Positions 53,875 through 63,320 of a stretch of DNA of 64,000 nucleotides are shown one piece after another. The position numbers were made by a program, and so were the translations under genes. The stretch is from Mesostigma viride (taxonomy: Eukaryota > Streptophyta > Mesostigmatophyceae > Mesostigmatales > Mesostigmataceae), in contig RPFO01000097.1 of assembly GCA_009746045.1 (NCBI GenBank), forward strand, positions 40,001 through 104,000. The letters run 5' to 3'. The notes under the pieces were generated by a model, which ran no database searches, was not told the origin of the DNA, and saw only the letters and a program-made list of their open reading frames with translations. How positions within the stretch are numbered: position 1 is the first letter of the stretch; each line of letters begins with the position of its first letter.

Positions 53875-56800
53875 ATGAAGACGTCCTTGACAGCTGGTGC
53901 AGCTGTAAGAATGTCTGACCCCATGCATCCTCGTGCTGGGCACGAGGGTGGACCTCTCATTTTGAGAGAAACCAATGTACAACCACAGAGGGGTGTGAAG
54001 GCCTCTGGTGGTATGCATGTGGTCCCTGCTGGCGGTCCAGGTGTTGGGCATGAGCAGGGTGACTCAGGCTCTGAGTCAGAACAGGATGGAAGTCAGCATG
54101 GTGATGCTGGACAACCTGACAGCACAGTCCTGACTGTGCCAGGGACTGCTTCCTCTGTGTACCAGGAGTTGGGTGCCCGAATCCACAACATGTTTGGGCA
54201 TGCCACTTCTCTGTCAAACAACTTTGCCTTCCGTATGGGCAGGGCACCCCTTCTAAGGCGTGTCAGCAAGCTGCCTCACGGTGTAAGTGCCAGTTGTCCT
54301 CCAACAAGCCCAGGAAATCACATGCCAAAGCTCTACCTCAGAGCATTGGTGATCTGCAGTGTGATATCCAACACATCAGGGGCATGCAACTGTTGGTGTG
54401 CGTGGACAGGTACACAAATACAAGGTGCTAGAGCATTTACCTTCTATGAAGAACAGGTACTTGCTGGCTGCCCTGCAGAATGTAAGAGCCAAGTTTCCTA
54501 CCACAAGGATCCAGGTGGACATGCAGTTTCAGCATCTCAAGGGTGATCCACCCTTCCTGAGTTGCTGGTTACACCTAGGGAGGCTCATGGGCAGCAGGGT
54601 GCTATAGAGAGGGCAATCCAGGAGGTCAAGAAATTGATCATCTCTGAAGACTGGGTACCCTTGTCTGCACCTGCACTTGTCAGGAGTGCATGGCTGAGGA
54701 ACGTGGAGCAGCAGCTGAACAGCAGGGTTAACTTCTACTATGATGGAGTTGCTGTCAGCCCAATGGGTCTATATCATGGCCTGTGCCCACCACATGTGCT
54801 GGAGGGCTGGAAACATGCTGCACATGTCACCTTTGCCAAGCTGAGGGAGAAGGACCGGGGTTGGAAGATGCTGGAGCCACAAGTGGGTCAGAAGGTCCTA
54901 GCTTGGAAGGAACCTAGCCTTTATGGCAAACGTGGTAGCTGGAGTCCTGGGGTGGTTACCCAGGTTGATGAAGCTAGCCACGCATGCTTGGTCAGCATGG
55001 AGGACGAACCAAAGCATGTGCACCGGCTGAGTTGGTCATATGTCAAGCCTAACCTGATGAATGAGGGCAGTCAGGCACAAGGCTCACAGGATCTGCAGGA
55101 TTTTCAGGTCCCAAGGTGACATCACTGACGCAACGACCACATCTGTTGCAGGGGAATCTGTCAGCCCTGGCCAGGTTGCAGAGGTACTTGTTGAACAGGC
55201 TGCAAGGTCAACAGCTGGGGAGTCAACTGTCAAGCCCAAGGCACTAACCAAGCCCAGGGGGACAAGTTTGGCTGGATTGATTGGGGCTCTGCAAAGGGCC
55301 AAGAAGCAGCCCAAGGTAGCCAAGCTCAGGTGGCATGGCAATCTGGGGCTGGACACTGCCTTAGAGGTAGACACTAATTCTCAGGTTTCCATCATTGGGA
55401 CCAGAGCTGCAGCAGGGTACAGCATGTCTGAACCCAGCTATCAGTTTGTGTCTGACTTCAGTGGCGGGGTACACGTGAAGGTACTGGGTGAGGTATCATT
55501 CCTATCCTTGGACAGGACACTGCTTTTTGTGTCTTGGAGGGCTATCAGGGACCTGCTCTTCTGGGGCAGAATTTCCTATGCCAGGATGGGGTAGTGATCA
55601 CGTCCTCTCTCCTGACTAAGGAAGGGGCTGGTCAGGTCCCACTGATTAATTTCAGGACCACTCACCTATCACGTGCAGTAACCAGGACGGTTAAGCGTGT
55701 GCAAGTGTGCCAGGGGCAGGAGCCCTTGGTTGATGACCTCATATTGCCAGCTGCTAGTCATCCAAGCAGTTTGGGCATTGGTCCTCACTCACTTGCTGGA
55801 CACAGCCCTATCAACTACCAAGGCCTGGTGAAGCTCATGTCCTCTCCCATTATGTGTCCCCAGGTCACACTGGGTCTGATTAAATCTGGGGAGGACTGGA
55901 TCTCCAAGAAATGCGTGGAACCTGTCAATGACCTGCCTCCTGCACGACGTCTACTCAAGCTCAAGTTTGTCATCAAGATGAAGGAGGTGGACGGGGTCAA
56001 GGTACCACATGTCAGGCCAGTGCTGAATGAGTTCAAGGGTACTGGTGAGTGCACTGCTGAGGAGTTGTATACCCCTGGCATGTTGCATGACACTTGGAGG
56101 CTGCTGCTGTGTGTATTTCTAGGCCTTCTCAACAAGGGCTTGGACTATGGCTCAGTGGTGGTAGACTTCAAGAGGGCATTTCTGGAGGGGGATGCAGATG
56201 TGGCACAGGAAAAGTGGGAGGGCAAGACGCCTTTCTATGTCAGGGTGCCTGCTGTATGGAAAAGGGACATTCACACTGAGTTCCTTAAAATCCTCAAGGG
56301 CCTGGAGGGCCTGAGGTCAAGTCCAATAATCTGGAGGGAGACTCTCAACCGTTTCCTGAAGGAGCATTGCAACTTGAAGGTTCTCCTGTAGACCCCTGTC
56401 TGTTTCTGGGGCAATGGGAAGGCCTACCAGTGTATGCTTCGCTGCACGGGGATGACCTACATCTGATAGCTCCCACGTCGTGGCTTAAGGAGCTGATCTC
56501 CATCATTAAGTCCAAGTTTCCTCTGGGTAGGGAGCAATGGCAGGTGGAGAATGAGCCTCTGCTGTTTGTGGGCATGGAGGCCACACTGGTGAAGAAGGGG
56601 GGAGTGGCGTATGCTGCTGGTGGGGGGCAATGATTATCAAGAGACCCTCATTAGCAAGCTTCCTCCAGTCATCACACAGGCACTGTGTCCCATGGTGAGG
56701 GGCATGGTTGCTTGGGTGGCAGGCATTTCCAGGCCAGACCTTATGGTCATAGCCAGGTTGCCTGATGACATGCTGTGGAGCTAGGGTCTGCCAAGGTGGC

Positions 56801-57353
56801 TGATCAGGTCAGGGCTTCATCTGGCATTCTGTTGTCTGCAGTGGATTTATCACAACCCATTTGCATGGAGCTGTATGTGGATAGCTCAATGGACAGCAGG
56901 CAGGTCTCCAAGGTCAGGGGCAGGGCTGCAGGGCTCTTTGTGCTCAGACAGGAAGGCCTGGGGAGTTTGGTGAGCTGGTTTAGTCGCCTGCACAAACGGG
57001 TGGCTGTCAGCAGTGATGTGGCAGAATGCAGGGCTATTTGTGAAGGCATTCACACAAGCCTTTATCTGAAGGAGTTGCTTCATCAGATGACTTCTAACAC
57101 TCCTTGGCCACTTCAGGTTACCACTCTTCTAAAAACAGACTCCATGGGGATGGTGCAGTTTGTGCACAGGCAGATGGCCAGAAGTAGGGACTTGGATTAT
57201 CTCCTTCTTAAGGAATTGTCCTCCTTGGCCAATATTGAGCATATCCCTGGGGTTGACAATCCTGCTGATGCTTTGACCAAGCTAGTGCAGAAGGCAGCAG
57301 TGCAATACAAGGTTCTTCAGTCTCTGATGGACCCATCTCAGCAAGCTGTCTAA
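53875..57353 (+). pseudogene. pol: Copia-4 pol (IN, PR, RT, RNase H)
   Basis: Domain order as in Copia-2. Integrase runs about 54150-55060 (frameshifted near 54255, 54415 and 54548). Protease has ALEVDTNSQVSII near 55360 and LLGQNFL near 55560. RT has SVVVDFKRAFLEG (56156) and SLHGDDLHLIAP (56440), and RNase H runs to NPADALTKL and the stop at 57353. It keeps bases lost in Copia-2 (near 56190) and lacks others (56777), so the two decayed separately. Confidence 0.9.
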
Positions 57354-58281
57354 GCTGGTGCCTGGTTATAGGGCATTGGAGAGCAGATTGTGTGGTAGTG
57401 TCAGCATTGTGACTGGCATAATACCTGTATTTTAGTCTGTACTAAGGCTCATGGACCATGGTACACTCACTCTGATTTTAATCAGGATACAGCCAGGTTT
57501 TGGCTGGGGTTCATGCTGTTGACTACACAAGGTTGACAGGTCCATTACAGACCATGTATTCTATTTTAAAAGAAATGTATATTTGTACATACTTCTCACA
57601 ATGGTCTGGGAACCTTTATTCTGGGGTTTATAGGGCGGGGTTCGATTCCCTGGTATTATGTTTCTACAAGCTGGCCTGTTCAGGTGTTTGCCTGTTCAGA
57701 CTTCCCTAGTTCCCCAGGGCAGGATTTAATTGTTGCCTATGTGTTTCATTTTGTCATTTGTTTGCTGTGGCAGTTTACCATCTGGCAAGTAGACGGGCGC
57801 CGTAAGACGGGCGCCAATAGACCCCTGTTGAGAGAATGACAGGCAAACTATTGTAATACGCCTTACTTTGTCAAGTGGTATTTAATTGTCATGGATTTAT
57901 TGTACTTATATTGAATATGTACTGGGTTTTATGGGATTAGTATCTGGGATTAATGTAACTCACCGCCAGAAGGTCATTGTACTGGAGGCTCTACCGAGGT
58001 GATGGGATTAATTCCTGGAGAAGACCTCATAGAATTAACCTGTATGTATTTAATTTTGTGTTTCTAATATCTGGTGGTACTCTGTAATGCCACTTCCATA
58101 GGTTTTTCTCCATTTCTCATGGAATGGTTTTCCCTGTGGCAGATCTGTTTCTTTTCCAGTTCCTTAAAAGAAAGGGCTGGGGGAATGGCATTGGCCATTA
58201 AAGACATCTGTTCAAGCTTCAAGCTGGAGTGAAGGACATTTCAAGCTACTTCAAGGGTCCCTGGCAGGGGATGTGATCCCT
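57354..58281 (+). other. Copia-4 3' UTR
   Basis: Nearly identical to the Copia-2 3' UTR, including TGTACATA (57586), the T-arm-like hairpin (57633-57654) and the duplicated GACGGGCGCC. No gene. Confidence 0.65.
57633..57654 (+). ncRNA. T-arm-like hairpin in Copia-4 3' UTR
   Basis: Same 22 nt as in Copia-1 and Copia-2. Confidence 0.55.
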
Positions 58282-58600
58282 AAAGAAAAGAAGGGATTGG
58301 AGTTAACGTAAAGGATTTACGTTAGATGGATAGAGATTGTTACGCTCTTTCCAACGGCACCTTGAACGCCTCATTTGGTTAAGGAACGTAAAAGTTATGA
58401 CGTTTCCTAGGCTGTGCTGACAGTACCCGGCGCGCCACTGTGGGCGCGTACGGACACAGGATGTACAAGTGTCACTATGACAGTCCGCAGGACGTTGACA
58501 GGACTTGTACAGGACTTGATAGTCAATTGATAGGTAGGCGTGCTGTAGCGCGCCAGGACCTACGAGACAATTGATGCTGAGTAATGTACGGATAGGTCCA

Positions 58601-58678
58601 AGTTATATACAACGATTCCTTACGGAATCGACACTAAGCGCTTAGTATCGATTCCATAAGGAATCGTTGTATATAACG
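58601..58678. repeat. Palindrome family H3, left copy
   Basis: 78 bp, centred on AAGCGCTT. Two internal mismatches and a changed last base compared with the perfect right copy. Confidence 0.92.
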
Positions 58679-59185
58679 AAAACTTTTGCTTGCGCCGGCA
58701 AGGCTAAGGCCGATACTAGTCGGGTCATCGAATTGGCTATTCGATTATCGAAGTTGCCTATTCGACCATCGAACTTTCCTATTCGATGATCGAATTTTCC
58801 TTATTCGATTGTCGAAATTTCCTATTCGACGGGGGGTCAGAGGCCAGCGGCCTATCATACTCGGTGCCCAGCGAGCCACCGAACTAGGCCTAGTCGATTA
58901 TAGCGAGACATCGCGTGGAAATTAGCCGTTTTCGGGGACTTAGCCGATTTTCGGAGCGACGTCGAACAACACAGATGATTAGCCGGGTGAGCACATCATA
59001 TCAGTCGAATAGCTAGCGCTGGTACTCCTGCCTAGTCAGCGGAGAGCACTTGCCTTATTCGATTAACATATTAGGCCGAACGATTAGCGTCCGCAACGTT
59101 ATTCGCACTACTAGGCGAAAAATCCACCCCCGGAACGATCCTGGCGGGATTCGAACCTGGGATGCCGGCGTGTCGCAACAGTCTT
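58679..59185. other. Interior of composite element B
   Basis: 507 bp, non-coding. At 58726-58830 about five units of roughly 24 bp repeat CTATTCGANNATCGAA. On the minus strand GGTTCGAATCC (59147-59157), a perfect B-box or T-loop consensus, lies 28 nt from the inner edge, where CTAAGAC (59181-59187) overlaps the palindrome start. Confidence 0.7.
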
Positions 59186-59263
59186 AGTTATATACAACGA
59201 TTCCTTACGGAATCGACACTAAGCGCTTAGTGTCGATTCCGTAAGGAATCGTTGTATATAACT
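59186..59263. repeat. Palindrome family H3, right copy
   Basis: Perfect 78-bp palindrome, AGTTATATACAACG to CGTTGTATATAACT. Confidence 0.95.
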
Positions 59264-59623
59264 AAAACTTTTGCTGCGTTGTATATAACTGTCCACAGGA
59301 CTAGCCGCATGGACAATTGATAGATCTGCGCGCCAAAGGCGTGCCAGAGTCTGTACGTGATCAATTGATTGACAGTTCAGCTGTGACAGTGCATGCAGCT
59401 GAATACTTGGACGCGTCCCTAGCAAGTTATATGTGTGACTTGGTAGCACCGGGACGCTAGCTCTTGCGTGCACGTTCTCTTGGCACTGCGACCCTGTCGC
59501 CTAGCTGTGCTGCGTGCAGTCTTGGAAGTGACGTGACTTACGTCTGTGTTTCCATTATTCTAATAAAGGCAACATTTCCTGCAAGAGCCATGGCGGTCTT
59601 CGGCATTCACTTACAACTGAACC

Positions 59624-61487
59624 GCCAGCCCGCACGAAGGTCGTCGACCAGCAGACCGTTGACCCCGTGCTGAGGGTCAACGGTGCGTCGGTGCTCCTGG
59701 ACCCCGAGGACAGCGATCTTGTTGTCGGCGCACAAGGCGATCAGCTCGTCGACGCGTTGGCGTGCTGGGGTGCCGCCGCTCGTAGAAGGATCTGCAGGGA
59801 GGGTGCGCACATTAAAGCTTGCAATACCAAGAATGGGCCGTTGCCCTATTAGCGGGGGGGTGGGGGTGGGAGTGGGGGTGGAGAAGGGTAGTGCTGGAGG
59901 TGGGGGTGGGGGTGGGGGTGGGCCGGGGAGGGGGAGGGTGGCGATTGGGGTTAATGCTTGTCAACGCATGGAGTCTTTCTTTCAGGGCGGATATGCGTCG
60001 TCTCCGTCCTGGCTGGGGTCGCCGGCGTGTCGATTGGGCCTCATCCCGCTCATGCAAGGCGGGCCAGGAGGCGTTTGAGGCTGGTAAATTGGCGGGAAGG
60101 TTGACCGTGGCGTGCCTGGCAACCTTGCATCCTCATCATGCTCGCACAGTGCGACGTGAGGGTGGAAAGGGGCTTGTTTATAAAACGGGCTATGCCCAAA
60201 GCCTATTGTACCGCGAGGCCGCGAGGGTGTGCCCTTACCAGGCGCCCTCCATACCCGGGACGTGCGTGGACGAGGATGACGCCTGAGCTGGGGCGTGCTT
60301 GGACGGCCCGGCTTGTGCCGCTTGTTGGGGGCCTGCACATCCGTGCGCTGACCGTTGATGAAGAGCACGGGGGTGTCGTTGCAATTAACGAGGCGGACGT
60401 TACTATACCTTCTGGCCTTCATGCCTGGCCTTGATCGCCACGTCGCTGCCCAGCAGACCGTTCTTGATGACTAGCTGGGCCCGGCGGGGAGAGTAGGTCG
60501 TCGCGAGGCTCGGCGCGTTTCTCCCGCCTAGGAGCTTGCGGGCCTGGAGTACCTTCACCTTGCTGGCCACATTCGCGAAGGTCACCCGGATGGGGCCAGG
60601 CTGGCCCGCCATCCAGGCGGCCGACTCGATGCGGATGCGTTCGTTGCCCAGATGCAGCCGGCCCACGGTGAGGCTGTGGTACAGGCGTTGCGCTAGCATC
60701 AGGTCCGTTTCTGGCTGCTGCGCTACCTCGAAATACCGGACCACTATACTGCGTGAGCGCTGGTCCTCCTCGACAGCAGTCTTGTGGGCTGCAGCCCCCC
60801 TGCGTGCGGCATCCTCCTGATCAGGTTGGCAATGTCCGTCTGAATTTCACCATGTTAGCGTAGCTGGTGCATGGGTGCGGGGGCGGCTGGCTGGGGCGGG
60901 CTGGTCAGGGCGGCCTTGACCTCGGCAATGCTGGAGTGGAGCTCAGCAGTGTCTTGACGGATAGCTGAGCGGTGGACAAGGCGCCGAGTTGGGCAGCCAT
61001 GGCTGCGACTTTCTTATTGAGCTTGTGCAGGTCCAGATGCTTCCGGGGAAGCATCGGGGGTGTTGGCGGTGCCGTGCTCGGCGTCCTCGAAAGCGGCAAA
61101 GAGTGCCCGGAGGCAAGGGGCCTGCGCGTGGCTCAGGAAAACAGAAAGTCGAAGCTGTGGCTCGTCCATGTCGGCGAGCTCGTCCACTGGAATGGTTCCG
61201 CCAGACGTGCTAGGAAAATAGATCGGAATGTCGTTGGCGTTCAGGTGGCGCAGGATAGCCTGCGCCTCCTAGGCGGTAAGCGAAAAGAACCGGTGCTCGT
61301 CGACAACCAAGCCAGGCATGAAGGATGCTGGGTCGAACTCAGCGTCGTCGGTAGCGTCGTCGATGGCGTCGTCAATGGGGGTGTCCTCGCTGGGTTTAGA
61401 AGACGATGGCGGAGGGATCGGGCGCTCCATCTCGTCGGCTGGGTTGTACATAATTAGATAATCGTGGCTAAATGTTGAAGGCATCAT
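59624..61487 (-). pseudogene. LINE-A ORF1 and start of ORF2 endonuclease (segment 1)
   Basis: Minus strand. ORF1 begins near 61487 (MMPSTFSHDYLIMYN) with an acidic N-terminus, then a helical stretch (LHKLNKKVAAMAAQL, 61020). An RRM-like segment IRVTFANVASKVKVLQARKL near 60560, as in L1-type ORF1 proteins, follows, and then a basic tail. ORF2 begins with its endonuclease, RVDELIALCADNKIAVLGVQEHR near 59770-59700, whose Glu in QEHR is the metal ligand. Several frameshifts. Copia-4 cuts it at 59618. Confidence 0.8.
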
Positions 61488-62005
61488 CCATGGTCTATGC
61501 GGATGACACCGCCCTCATCGCGCGCCCCGAGCACATTCAGACCTGGCTGGACTGTCTGGGCCTGGAGGCGAGGGCGGTGGGGTTGGAGATTAGTGTCAAA
61601 ACTGAGGCGATGGTGATTGGGGCCTCCAGCACACCGCCGCTGCCGCGCCTGCTCGACGGGACGGAGGTCCCGTTCCGCGATCGCTTCAAACTGTTGGGGA
61701 GTTGGCTCCCTGACACGTACTGCAGACGATGTGGACACCCGCATCGGCCTGCATTGCCTGGGCCCGGCTCCGTTCGCTCAACATATGCACCTACTGGCGC
61801 TCGAAGGGCCTGGGCCAGCACCGCAAGCGCATGCTCTTCAAGGTCCTCGTCCTCACGTGCGGTGCTCACGTATGGCGCGGAGGCGTGGACACTCACACCC
61901 ACCCTGGCAGCTAAGCTCAACGGCACGGTTTACAGGATGCTCCGACAGGTCCTTAACGTAGGGTTTTCCAAGCGCCCATCATTAGAGTCTTTGTATAGTG
62001 GTATG
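61488..62005 (+). pseudogene. LINE-B ORF2, RT part 1
   Basis: A 5'-truncated LINE on the plus strand starts at MVYADDTALIARPEHI (the YADD catalytic motif). Then comes QTWLDCLGLEARAVGLEIS, LLGSWLPD and, after a frame slip near 61720, LTYGAEAWTLTPTLAAKLNG. It stops at the insertion of composite element A (62006). It is clearly related to LINE-A (5400-7030). Confidence 0.88.
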
Positions 62006-62211
62006 AGTTAGGTTAATATTGTGCGGAAACCTTTTTGCCACTTGGGCTACTCAGGTTCCGCACAATATTACCGGCGATAACCACTCGCCGGACACTCAAG
62101 TTCACGACGTCGTGAACTTGAGTGTCCGGCGAGTGGTTATCGCCGGTAATATTGTGCGGAACCTGAGTAGCCCAAGTGGCAAAAAGGTTTCCGCACAATA
62201 TTAACCTAACT
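62006..62211. repeat. Palindrome family H1, element A left copy
   Basis: 206 bp, perfect about GACGTC. Arms contain nested inverted repeats (TAATATTGTGCGGAA/TTCCGCACAATATTA, CCGGCGA/TCGCCGG), so a single strand could form a branched structure. Confidence 0.97.
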
Positions 62212-62452
62212 AAGACCTGGATCCTTGCGGGGCGCAGGTTCGAATCCACTCGGAAGCGGATTATTTGGGGAAATAATTCGTTCCGATTTGGCACCCGGCT
62301 CTAATCATATTATGCGCACCAAGGAGATGCTCATATTCGATCATATTCATATCGATATTTGCACCATGACGAGATGCTTATATTCGATCATATTCATGCA
62401 TACGGGTGTTCCGAGCCTAGTGATTCGTCCTCGCCCCAAGAGGCTAGGTTTT
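62212..62452 (+). other. Interior of composite element A
   Basis: 241 bp, non-coding. CTAAGAC overlaps the palindrome edge (62210-62216), and GGTTCGAATCC at 62237-62247, 25 nt inside, matches the B-box or T-loop consensus. A direct repeat GAGATGCTNATATTCGATCATATTCAT-like, two units, lies at 62323-62391. A purine tract before the right palindrome is not evident. Confidence 0.7.
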
Positions 62453-62658
62453 AGTTAGGTTAATATTGTGCGGAAACCTTTTTGCCACTTGGGCTACTCA
62501 GGTTCCGCACAATATTACCGGCGATAACCACTCGCCGGACACTCAAGTTCACGACGTCGTGAACTTGAGTGTCCGGCGAGTGGTTATCGCCGGTAATATT
62601 GTGCGGAACCTGAGTAGCCCAAGTGGCAAAAAGGTTTCCGCACAATATTAACCTAACT
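62453..62658. repeat. Palindrome family H1, element A right copy
   Basis: Identical in sequence and length to the left copy. Confidence 0.97.
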
Positions 62659-62663
62659 GTATG

Positions 62664-63118
62664 CCTCGTATTTCGGACGAAATTAGGCAGCGTAGGATAG
62701 CATTTGTAGGACATCTTGTTCGCACCAGCCAGGTCGACACCGCCCTTGGTCTGGCCAGCCCCCAGCGGCTTGGCCAGCCAGGGCGGCACATTCTGACCTG
62801 GCCTGGCCCCAAGGGCATTCCCAAAAGGGTAGGGAAACCTGTCACGAACTACGTTCAGATGTTGCTGGACGACCTAGTGGTCCCAGCCCAGTTTGAATAC
62901 CGCATCCCCTCTCTCTCCCTTCTTTGGACTGCCATGCAGGACAAGACGCGGTGGCAGAAGATTGTCAAGGCTCACACGCCAGACCCTGTGGGCTTAAGCA
63001 TCCCCCCAAGAGGAGGAGGCGTTTTGATGAGTAGTGTAGTAATTAGGCTTTTTCTAGCCTAGATAGCTTAGAGTTAGGTTAGTTCGATTACGCGGCTTCC
63101 TCCACTCCACCCATCCAT
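62664..63118 (+). pseudogene. LINE-B ORF2 C-terminus and 3' end
   Basis: Resumes LINE-B with PRISDEIRQRRIAFVGHLVRTSQVDT, then LLDDLVVPAQFEYRIPSLSLLWTAM, ending near 63062. A short 3' UTR ends in CCACCCATCCATCAT, which I take as the native (CATC)n tail type of this LINE family. The open frame is free of stops after the insertion. Confidence 0.85.
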
Positions 63119-63320
63119 CATATGGAATATGTGCTACATGATCTCCCAACGGAGGCATGTTATAATATAGAATAATATAATTTAATTTAATCATCCATGG
63201 GGGCCATTATGGGCGCACATGCGCGTGGGCCACATGCTAGGCTAAGCCTGACTAATCTACACTACTGGTATATATTCCCTAGTCTGAGGTAGCAGGAGGG
63301 GCCTGCCAGGGCTTGTGGTC
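63119..63320. other. Short AT-rich junction with R2-like repeat
   Basis: No gene. 63118-63165 resembles repeat R2 in inverse orientation (ATATGTGCTACATG, CCAACGGAGGCATGTTA), followed by an AATTTAATTTAAT-rich stretch. Confidence 0.4.

Larger units (their letters stand above)
58601..59290 (-). mobile_element. Composite element B with palindromic ends
   Basis: 690 bp flanked by GTCCA (58596-58600 and 59291-59295). The intact site is visible in the 5' LTR of Copia-4 near 51360-51375. Two 78-bp palindromes (58601-58678 and 59186-59263) lie at the ends. The right one is extended by AAAACTTTTGCTGC plus a second GTTGTATATAACT. The interior has TTCGAT/ATCGAA repeats and a tRNA T-loop-like motif. No coding capacity. 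The ends AGTTATATACAACG and CGTTGTATATAACT are inverted. Minus orientation is chosen to match the T-loop side with element A. Confidence 0.88.
51068..59618 (+). mobile_element. Copia-4, LTR retrotransposon
   Basis: LTRs at 51068-51682 and 58301-59618 (the latter enlarged by a 690-bp palindromic element) are flanked by GAACC. Organisation as Copia-2. ORF0 and gag are roughly 15-25% diverged from Copia-2, but from about 53700 to the first part of the 3' LTR it is nearly identical to it. Different frameshifts from Copia-2 break pol. Confidence 0.95.
58301..59618 (+). repeat. Copia-4 3' LTR with nested palindromic element
   Basis: Split by 58601-59290. Bases 58301 to about 58410 follow Copia-2 variants and the rest follows the Copia-4 5' LTR. 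Followed by GAACC. Confidence 0.9.
62006..62658 (+). mobile_element. Composite element A with two identical palindromic ends
   Basis: 653 bp flanked by GTATG (62001-62005 and 62659-62663). Removing it rejoins LINE-B (SLYSGM to PRISDEI). Two identical, perfect 206-bp palindromes (family H1) flank 241 bp of unique sequence, like LTRs around the inner part of a miniature retrotransposon. Ends are AGTTAGG and CCTAACT. It is non-coding, and the 61-residue frames inside each palindrome are symmetrical artefacts. Confidence 0.93.

Noticed and set aside
59110-59187. Possible tRNA gene (minus strand), also 62212-62260
   Set aside because: Only the T loop and a CTAAGAC segment fit. T-stem pairing is poor and no acceptor or D arm is found.
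62019-62651. Identical 61-residue frames on both strands in the H1 palindromes
   Set aside because: A perfect palindrome necessarily gives the same frame on both strands, and no protein feature is visible.
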